Below, piece after piece: positions 55,501 through 64,000 of a stretch of DNA of 64,000 bases (positions within the stretch are counted from its first letter, which is position 1; every line of letters starts with the position of its first letter). The position numbers and the translations under genes were made by a program. Source of the stretch: Copromyces sp. CBS 386.78 (lineage: Eukaryota; Ascomycota; Sordariomycetes; Sordariales; Sordariaceae). Location: positions 186,001-250,000 of the forward strand of contig MU839133.1 of the NCBI GenBank assembly GCA_030685235.1, read 5' to 3'. Below the pieces are notes generated by a model. That model was not told where the DNA came from, made no database searches, and saw only the letters and a list, made by a program, of their open reading frames with translations.

Positions 55501-56335
55501 AATACTAATCCTTAATTAATTCGTCGAAAATAATTATATAGTCTCCGCTCATTACCATCTTAATAACCGCGTAAATTACTTTATACGAACTCTCTTTTAA
55601 AGCGCTTTCGACGGCCTATTTTATATTATCGTTCGAATATATAGTAAATTCGGCGGCAATTTAAACCCCCTTAATAATAAATTAACATTCGTAGTTAGAA
55701 GGAATAAATTTCTTAATAATAATAGTAAATAAATAGTAAAAAGTAATATTAATTTTATCTAACAATTTCCGAATAATATTAACCTATTTCTTCGACGCCT
55801 TTTAAACGTCTTTCTTTATTTCCTTCGAAATAAACTTCTTCAAATCGTTAATATCCTTCCTAATAATAAATTAGGCTTCGGCGGCCTTATTTACTTTAGG
55901 CATTTTAAACCTACTTTTCTTCGTAGAAATTTTCGCGAACTCGAAAAAGAACTTTCGAACCTAGCGACAATCGTCGGTCGATACAGCGGCGTAATTTATA
56001 ATTTTATTCGCTATAGCAATAAATCTCTTTATAAATTTATTATCTTCCTCCGTCTTTTCCGAAATCTTTATAATAAGTGCGGCGTTAGGGTCGTTATATC
56101 CTAAAATACTTCCGAAGGGGTTATAGACGCTATTTTCGAACCCACTCGCACTTCTATTAATCGTTATTAGCAACGACGGTTCAATGCTATCGCTACAGTC
56201 GTCGCAGGATATCGTAGAGGGGGTAAATAACCCTCCTAAATCGATTACTATTATTAATTTTCGTTTTAGAGCACTTCCTGACCAGAAATCGGCGTTTCCG
56301 GTTTCGGCGTCGTTCCTTCCTGGGCAATTTTAATT
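49557..56335 (-). mobile_element. Tad-like LINE retrotransposon, near full length, RIP-degraded
   Basis: Minus-strand element of about 6.8 kb. The 5' end lies near 56330 (shared with the copy at 41074), ORF1 at about 56200-55700 (NSVYNPFGSILGYNDPNAAL), and an upstream ORF2 stretch around 55080-54743. The reverse transcriptase has motif A FDLKGVFN (52774-52797), motif B GVLxGSPF (about 52603-52629) and motif C FADN (52513-52524; FADD with Asp to Asn). The 3' terminus is near 49557, shared with two other copies. Reading TAA/TAG as Gln makes the RT domain continuous, so it was intact before RIP. It is inactive now. Confidence 0.75.
52430..52830 (-). pseudogene. Reverse transcriptase domain relic of the LINE
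   Basis: Motifs A, B and C in order: FDLKGVFN, then GVL(stop)GSPF...ILFILFI, then VSFADNINII. The Gln of motif B is a stop and the second catalytic Asp of FADD is Asn, both transitions expected from RIP. The spacing of the three motifs is normal for non-LTR reverse transcriptases. Confidence 0.75.
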
Positions 56336-57136
56336 TTTTTTTTTCAAAGTTAATTAATAAAAATATTTTATTCTTTATACTATATTTCCCTAATTTCGTT
56401 TAATTTCGCTTATTTAATACCTTATTTCGGGTATAGCGTTTAATTTACCGAAATTATTATTCATTTCGTTTACCCTAATTTCGTTAAAGTTTATTATATT
56501 ATTAGCGAAAATATTTATTGGATAAAGGGTAAAATTCTATTCTTTCCGCTTCCTACGTTCTTTATTAATATATTTAAATATGTTCTATTACCACTTAGTA
56601 CCCTTTCGCTTATTTTAAATATATATTATAAGTCCCGGCCAGTTTACGTAATTTTTGGAATATTATATAGATTATAACGTCCGTTATTATATTTTTCCGT
56701 AACGGAAATATAATTTTCGACGTCGGTATTCACTTCTAGTTCCGCTACTACGCGGGTACGTTCCTTAGCGCTATACGTACTTATTTCGAAGAAGACAATA
56801 TTAATGCAACGCTCCTAATAATATTTTACTCTTCCGGTTTAACTATTTTTAAATATAATATATTCGGCTATTATACAATCGTTAAAGTTAATAAAAAGGA
56901 TAATAGTATTAGACCGGCGGATAGTAGTAGTAGTAGCAAGGCCGGTTTGCCTATTCCCGCTAAATTTCCGATAGAAATTAATATTATTAATTCCCCGGCC
57001 GCCGTTTTGCCCGGCGAACTAAGTTAATTAGTTTCGCGTTATAGTATAAATATTTAGTTAGAAATAATTATTAATAAAATAGATAAGGTATTTCTCTTCG
57101 TTTGCATTTTCGTCGATAAATATTAATTAGTAATTA
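56336..57136. other. RIP-mutated segment, unassigned
   Basis: AT-rich spacer. A + strand coding-like stretch (about 56650-57060; contains YYAGTFLSAIRTYFEEDN and SIRPADSSSSSKAG) is open apart from RIP-type stops but has no recognised family. Confidence 0.3.
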
Positions 57137-58194
57137 TGTCACAGGATTAGCCTATGACATGCCCACCCTACACTCGCGCCATGCCCATCGGTATGGTACG
57201 GTTACGTGCAGGGTCATGTGCGCGCACGGCCTAGCTTGCAAGGTTCTCGCCTATATAATTAGTCCTCCGTATACATCCTTCCTTTCCTCTCTTTCGCATA
57301 ACAATATATATTTTACCCTACCCCCAATAGTACTTCGCCCCGTAATAGTTTATTATACTTTACTATTGCATTACGCGCGCTTAAAAGAAATAAATTCAAA
57401 TCTATATTTAACATAGGAAAAAACTATTCAAATCGTATCCACAATTAATCCCACCCGCAATTAAAGACTCAACCTATTTACAAGCGGGGCAAATAAAAAC
57501 TCGGTCATAAACATTAAAATTCGAACTAAATAATAAGTATTAACCTTCTTTCTTTCTTCCTTTCTTACTTATTATTGAAAACAATATATTTAAATAATAA
57601 CCATACCTATATTAATTTCATAATTAATAATAAACTAGCTACGGGTTATTACCGACACCTTTATTACAATAACCGCTATCGGCGCCCTTCAAACTACTAA
57701 CCCCGCGAATTAAGTAACTGAATTTACAATACCTTCGCTAAAGTATTTATAAATTTTAATAATAATCCTAATACCCGCTCCCCTTCTACTTATACTATAA
57801 ATTACGCCCTTACGCTCGCCTCGGTCCCAGTATTCCGCAACATCGCCCTCGCCTACAATCGTTTTATTTACAATATTATAATTAAAGCCCGTTCGCGTAC
57901 TTAATATCACAGGATTAGCCTGTAACATGCCCACCCTGCACCGACCCTTAGATGTACCATGCCCAGAGTTATGGCACAGTCACGTACAGGGTCATATACG
58001 CGCACGGACTAGCCTTCCAGGGCTCTCGCCCATATAGCCAGTCCTCCGCACGTATCCTTCCTTTCCTCTCCTTCGTACAATAACGTATATCCTACCCTAC
58101 CCCCAACAATACCTCGCCCCGTAATAGTTTATTATACCTCACTATTGCGCTACGCGCGTTTAAGGGAAATAAATTTAAATCTGCATTTCGTATA
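57137..58194. mobile_element. Direct-repeat pair, possible second TRIM/short LTR element
   Basis: Two related segments of about 280-290 bp (57137 to about 57415 and 57905 to about 58194) lie in the same orientation around about 490 bp of unique DNA. Both start with TGTCACAGG or TATCACAGGATTAGCC and end near TTTAAATCTGCATTTCGTATA. They share blocks such as CAGGGTCAT, CGCGCACGG and GCCCCGTAATAGTTTATTAT. They are more diverged than the repeats of the 42-kb element, and I find no target duplication. The start TGTCACAGG resembles the minus-strand start of the 42-kb repeats, so the two families may be related. Confidence 0.5.
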
Positions 58195-58202
58195 GAAATA
58201 TT

Positions 58203-61200
58203 GGCATTTGATGGGGCGGCACCAGCCTTTGGATAGAGCGGCCCCAATCCTTATTTGGGCCCCAATTGGGTTAGGGTTATAGGTGCATTTATAATTTTCG
58301 AACGGTTTATTTTAATAGGACCGTTATAATACGCCAACCTTTCGTAAAAGATAATACCAAACCCTACCAACTAGTAGATCCCCTATTCACCAGCCTACGT
58401 ACGAACCCTATCTTTAGACTTAGTTATTTCGAGTATGCTTTTTATCAACCTAACCTTCTTTCAAATCCCTCTTTATAATTAAAATAGCTATAAATACTAG
58501 AATAAGCTAGAATTACTCGTATATATATAAATATCAATTGTAAAAATTATTAAATTAATTTATTAACTTCCTAAAGCTCTACAATACTGCGCGCATTGTA
58601 TATACGAATTTTAAAATGCCGCCTTAGGCGCCAAATACGCCTATCGACCTTACTTATATCGAAAATAACAATTCGGATAGTAGTAATACCGACGTTTTCG
58701 TATAAGAAGTATAGGAGGGCTTTATAGATAGTCTTTTTAATAATAATCTTAATATATTCATTAACGGTAGCGATGTACAATTCCCTTATTAGTACGAATA
58801 CGAATATAAATACGAGTACGAATACGAATACGAATACGAGTATAATAATAATAGCAATAGCGATCCCTTTAAATTTCTAAACTTTACTCTTTCTACGTAA
58901 CCCCTCTACGAAGATCGTATCTTATTAAATAATCCCGATTAAAAGTCCGAATTAGAATTAAATGAAGAAGGTATTACTATAAATTATAGAAATTTAATTA
59001 TTAATCTACCCCCTAATACTATATCCCCTACCGCTACGATTCAAGAATTTTATAAGGCGGTTAATAATTGGGCAAAGTACTATAGCTTTACGGTTAACCG
59101 TCGGAATAGCCGTAATATAAAGCCTAAAGTTCTAATTAACGAGTATATACGGTATTATTTTATTTATAACCGCTTTAGTTAACCGGGTAAATTAAAGGCG
59201 ACGGTTCGAAAGACGGTATTATAGAAATACGGTTACAAGTAGAAAACTCTCGCTAAAAAAGAAAACCGTAACGGACTCTAGTATTTTTACCTCTATAACA
59301 ACCTTAAATATTAAGAATATAATTACACTTAATCGTCCTACCCTTCTACTTACCCCTAATACCGTAAAATAACGACGGAAATCTTTGAAACTATTGAAAA
59401 TATATTGAAATTAAGCGCTATCCGGACTTATAAAATTATATTTATTATACGAAATAAATATATAGAATTAATATATACGAAACGAGATATTTATAACGTA
59501 CGCGCTAGCCTTCGTCGATATAATTTTAATAATTATATTCCTATTAATATATTTTTAAAGGTATTTAATAACAACGAAGTCGATTATATATAAAAAATAA
59601 ATCTAAATAATAAAACCAAATTTCTTAATATTATCTTTACCTTCCTATAATATATTAATATAATTAAATAGTTCTACGAAATTATAATTGTTAATAATAC
59701 TTATAATACTAATTATTTTAATTATCTATTTTATTAAATTTCTAATATTACTAATATTAGTACTATTTTTAATTACGTCTTTAGTATTATTAATTACGAA
59801 ATATAAGCGGGTTTCGACTTTCTTATTAATATTATTAAGTAAATATAAGAACGATACGGCATATTTAAACCAATTATTATTATTACTAATAAAAGTAAGG
59901 AAATAAAGTAATTTTTAATAAATTCTTTTTTTAATACCCAATAATAATTCTATTTATTTTATATTATTAAAAACGTTTTCTATAATGCTAAGTTTAAGTA
60001 GAAGAAAGATAAGGTAAAGGCTGTTAACGATAAGGATAAAGATAATAGTAAAGACGACGAAGAAAATAGTAGCGATAATTCTAATAACGAAGAACGTATT
60101 AATAAATAGGTAACTTCTATCCCCTTTAATAATTAAAATTATAGTCTTTATACTTCTATACGTATTAGAACTATTATTATTACTACTACTACCGATACTA
60201 TAATTACTAACGACCCTTATAGCGCTATAAAGCAATTTAAATTTATAATATATAATAAAATAGAAAGCGAATTCTTTATTGCTTAAGAGGATATAAAGAA
60301 GCAGTTTAAAGCCTAGAAATTATTTCTTCATTATATTTAGAAAAACTAACTCTCTATTAAAAGAAATGAATAAGTATATTACTATATTAAAAAGTATAGA
60401 AATTTTAGTATTAGGGTTATTTCGCCAGCCGAATTAAATAACCTTAGCGTTAAAAATTATTTTTTCAACGGTAATAGCAATATTTATAAATTAATTAAAA
60501 TTGTCTTCGAAATAGTTAATAAATAGAAGCTTACCTTCGTCCAAAAGCTAGCTGCGAATTAAATTTATAACCGATACAAATTTATTACCCGGCTTTATTT
60601 AGGGAAATTATTATTATAAATTATATATATTGTATTAGAAATAATTAATTACGAATATCGATAAACTGAATAATATTAATTAATAGCGTAATAATTAAAC
60701 CCCCCTCCCCTTCTTCTTTATAATAAAGAATATAGCGTTCCTCTACAATTTGGACTGCCCTATCGCTATATTATATTTTAACGGCTAATTTTAAATAAGG
60801 TATTAAAACTATTATACGTTTACCCCCGCTAGTATTTTAAAGTGCTTCTTAACTTAAACGATTTTTACTTTCGATTTAAGGATCTTTGTATTATTAAGAA
60901 GAAAGGCCGCGCGAAGAATTCTATTAGAGTTATTTCTAATAAGTACGCCTTATTTATAAAATTTCTTAAAACTCAGAAAACGTTTAAAAAGTAAGCGGCT
61001 ATACTAGTATTAAAGAAGGGTAATAAGGGTAAGAAAAATAGTAAGAAAATTAAATTTATTAAGTAGAATAATTATAATAACCTCTTTCGATTATAACCGA
61101 ATATACAATAATATAAATTTTACAACGAAATAAATAATATTAATAAATTCGCTCTTAATTCTATTAAAGTTATAAAGTATAAACGCGTATAATAGCCGGT

Positions 61201-61320
61201 CAGCTCTAATACTGTAAATTATAATAATAATTCGGAAATAATATTTAAAAGCGAAGAAGAAGTATTTAATTATATTTAAATAGCTACCTCTATACTTAAT
61301 AGTAATGTAGAGGAGGATAT
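58203..61320 (+). mobile_element. Autonomous MULE (Mutator-like) element relic, 5' end and transposase
   Basis: It begins at 58203 with GGCATTTGATGGGGCGGCAC, the same terminal repeat and about 270 bp of subterminal sequence as the 553-bp element at 46717, but with RIP-type changes. A + strand coding relic follows from an ATG at 58616. The matching 3' terminal repeat was not found before the LINE fragment at 62262, so the right boundary given is only the end of clear coding-like sequence. Confidence 0.65.
58616..61320 (+). pseudogene. FAR1/MULE-type transposase relic
   Basis: With RIP stops read as Gln, the frame starts MPP(Q)APNTPIDLTYIENN and passes an acidic/aromatic (Glu-Tyr)n stretch coded by TACGAA repeats (58795-58850). 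It then enters a FAR1-like DNA-binding domain (VNNWAKYYSFTVNRRNSRN, RKTV..KYGYK with Cys codons changed to Tyr). The MULE core reads FYEIIIVNNTYNTNYFNY (59674-59727; catalytic DNTYNTN with Asp to Asn), then IFNYVFSIINYE and IIITNKSKEIK (TDKS in active relatives). Downstream lies a Lys/Asp/Ser-rich insertion (59998-60110). The order fits fungal MULE transposases. Two catalytic Asp codons and many Gln codons are mutated: inactive. Confidence 0.65.
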
Positions 61321-62261
61321 ATTTAACTTTATTTAAATAATTATATTAATAATTTTATTTCTTAAGCCGGAAATATAATTATTATCCGATTTAGAATTAA
61401 AATTAGGGAAAAATACTGCTATAAATATAGAATTAAAAATAAATATACCGTCTCTATAATTCCTACTTCTACTATATTTATTTTTAAATTTAAAATCTAT
61501 TTTAAAGAAGTATATTAATTATACTTTTATAAAAGGGAAATTCTTTCTAACGCCCGCTAACTTTAATTTAGAGTTAAATTTATATTCTATACCTTCTCTA
61601 AAATTAACGCCTTTTCTAGAGCCTACCCCCCCTCTAAAATTAATACTTTCCTTATAATATAAATATTTTTCTAATAAAGAATAGGAATTTTATTCCTCCT
61701 TAGAACTAGAATTAGTACTAGAGCTAGAGTTAGTATAAGAAGAATAAAAGTAAATATTAAATTATATTAAAATAGTTATATTAAAGACGAATTTATTTAT
61801 TAAATAGGTAATTATATATAAAGTTAAAAGAGTAATTATTAAACGAGCTAGAATAGTTAATTCTAAATTAGTTTTATTAATTCCTAAAATTATACGTAGT
61901 AACTATATAAATAGGCTTATTTAAAGCTAATATTAAAATACTATACTAAGCCTTACAATATATATATATATATAAATTAAAATACAAAAAAAAAAGGAGT
62001 TTAATACGGCTTATTCTACGTACCCTAGTCGAATCGCCTTATAGATACCCCGCCGTAGTAGTAGAATACCCATTAATAGCGACCCGAAAGATAGTACGTT
62101 TTACGGCGTGCCTATATCTCCTCCCCTAATTAAGACCCCCCCCCCGCGCATAGCCAACCGCTAACCGCCAACCGGATAAAATTTGAAGTACTAAAGAAAT
62201 AAGGAAGTAATAGGAAGGTAATAAAAGGGTAATAGAAGGGTAAGAATAAATAATAATAGTC
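61321..62261. other. RIP-mutated spacer
   Basis: AT-rich DNA with no recognisable domain; possibly the 3' part of the MULE relic, but its terminal repeat is not visible. Confidence 0.35.
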
Positions 62262-64000
62262 TTATTCCCTACACTACTTATCTATAGCGCCTTATTAGTA
62301 TAGGGTACTTCTCCTAATTCTCTAGAGGAAACCGTACGGCGATAAACGCCGTCGGATAAAAACCGCTAACTCCTTTTAATTGTAAATAAATTGCGCTTAC
62401 TCTATTTCAATTCTATTTATAGCAATATTTACCTACCGCTTTAATAAATAAACTACTTCCCTTCTACTACTTTTAATTTAATATTAAAATAATTAAAATA
62501 CCGTTTTCGTATACTATTCCTTCTTCCTAAACCGTTTATAACAATCGTCCCTTCCCTATCGTTTACTTTTATTCTTATTTTATTATTATCCCCTAAATTC
62601 CTATATTTTTATTAAAATTTATATAAATATAAAAGCCCCTTCTTTCCCTCTATATAAAAACTTTTTTTTATTGCTATCTTTCGAATTTTCTTTTCTTCTT
62701 TATTTAATTAACTTTTAAAATAGCGTCCTCTTCTACTAATTATATTCCTAATTGTCCTCCCGGCTATATATCTAACCCCCTAAACTTCGTAATTTATATT
62801 AATTATAATACTATTAAATATAATATCGACTTCGTCGGTATAATAAATTCCTTATCCCTTAAATTTTCCTATTCCCCTACGCCCCCCTCTTCCTTAATAT
62901 TTAAATTCTAAACCCTTATTTAAATATTATCTTTTAACCCTACCTTTAACCTTCCTCCCGGCTAATAAATCCTTCTTATCCTTATATTTACTTCCCTTTC
63001 TCCCCGCTAATTATATTAGTTAATATTATCCGTTATATTCCTTACCTTTATTATAATTTAAAAATTACTAATTATATTTATAATACCCCGTCCTTTAATA
63101 TAGTTATATTCTGTATACTCTTCGTAGAATATATTTATTATATTAATATTAAAAATAAATTTTCTCTTATAATTTTCTTTTCGTTTTCTTCTTTAATATT
63201 CTTTAAAACGCCGGTAAATAAAATACTACTTATCCTATTACTAATATAAATATATATTAAATATTCCGTTAAATTATTATAATAAATATAATATTGTCTA
63301 AATTATAATTATTATTTTATCCTATTCATAAAATAATATTAGTCCCTTAATTCGTCGTTTCTATAATATTTATATCGATTTCTTTAAAGATATATATAAA
63401 CGCTTAACCGCGGACAATTTCCCGTACGACCTTAATATCCTTCTTCGTTATTGGAATATAAAGGTCGAAGATTACTAATATAAAGGATATTACGAAATAT
63501 TTTTAGCCGATTATTCTACTATTCCCGTTTTTAATTCTAATAAAAGAAATACTAATATTAATTCCCTAATAATAATTAATAGCCCTATTAATCCCCTTCC
63601 GGCTAACGAAAATTAGGTTTAATAACGCTATAAAATTATTAAAAACTAAGAATTAATATTTAATATATTCCGTAAACTCCTTACCTACGAAGAATGTTAG
63701 TTAATTATTTCGGTATTACCTTCGTAATTAAATAACTATTATAATTAGTATAATTTAATTCCTCCTCTTCCTATTTCTCCTATATTCTCTTATTCTAATA
63801 TTATAATCGAACGTATTTATAAATATTATACGAATTTATTATACTACTCTCCCTCTAATTCGATTATTAAATAGTATTCGTTTAATCTACTAAATTGTAA
63901 TACCTACGAAAAGATTCTTTTAATTCGGATTCTATCGTCTAAATAAATTTAGAATTTTTTTTTCGTTTACGGCTAATCGATTACCGTTATCTAATAATCG
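62262..64000 (-). mobile_element. Second LINE copy, 3' part, running off the window
   Basis: From 62285 onward the sequence follows 49574 onward base for base with only transition-type differences (CTTATTAGTATAGGGTACTT shared exactly), for at least 1.7 kb to the window end. The 3' terminus lies at the low coordinate, so the element is on the minus strand and its 5' part is outside the window. Confidence 0.75.

Overview
The window looks like a chromosome segment of a filamentous ascomycete, most likely a Sordariomycete. The evidence is short GT-AG introns with CTAAC-type branch points, a Ppo-type fatty-acid oxygenase, a Crh cell-wall transglycosylase, an AP-2 mu gene, and large AT-rich blocks that are almost free of CA/TG, the footprint of repeat-induced point mutation (RIP).

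Layout. (1) 1-1279: GC-balanced DNA with a decayed O-methyltransferase. (2) 1280-11627: one RIP-mutated CACTA (EnSpm) DNA transposon, bounded by inverted CACTACTTAG ends, with subterminal repeats and a recognisable Tnp2-type transposase relic; its right end lies 143 bp from the AP-2 mu start codon. (3) 11628-40272: the gene island. It carries AP-2 mu, a GPI-anchored Crh glucanase, a single-exon Gag-like (possibly domesticated) protein, an amidohydrolase, tRNA-Trp(CCA), a 1375-aa Ppo-like dioxygenase, aromatic-catabolism genes, a DUF4419 protein and a small secreted protein. (4) 40273-64000: a nest of mostly RIP-mutated elements: at least two Tad-like LINE copies plus LINE 3' fragments, a Ty3/gypsy relic, a FAR1-type MULE transposase relic with its 553-bp non-autonomous relative (9-bp target duplication), a 509-bp terminal-repeat miniature element with 5-bp target duplication, and a second direct-repeat pair.

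Genes together. From 19973 to 34580 lie an FAD monooxygenase, a DUF1338 protein, a dienelactone hydrolase, an FAH-family hydrolase, a gentisate-1,2-dioxygenase-type cupin, a VOC-fold protein and a carboxylesterase. The cupin and FAH hydrolase are intact and would form the ring-cleavage and hydrolysis core of a gentisate (hydroxybenzoate) pathway. The monooxygenase, VOC protein and esterase carry small frameshifting indels, and the DUF1338 and dienelactone hydrolase genes are fragments, so the cluster appears to be half decayed. The intact Ppo gene sits inside it. The small secreted protein abuts the right transposon block, as effector candidates often do.

Intron positions are inferred from splice signals and reading-frame continuity. 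Family assignments rest on motif recognition, without database searches.
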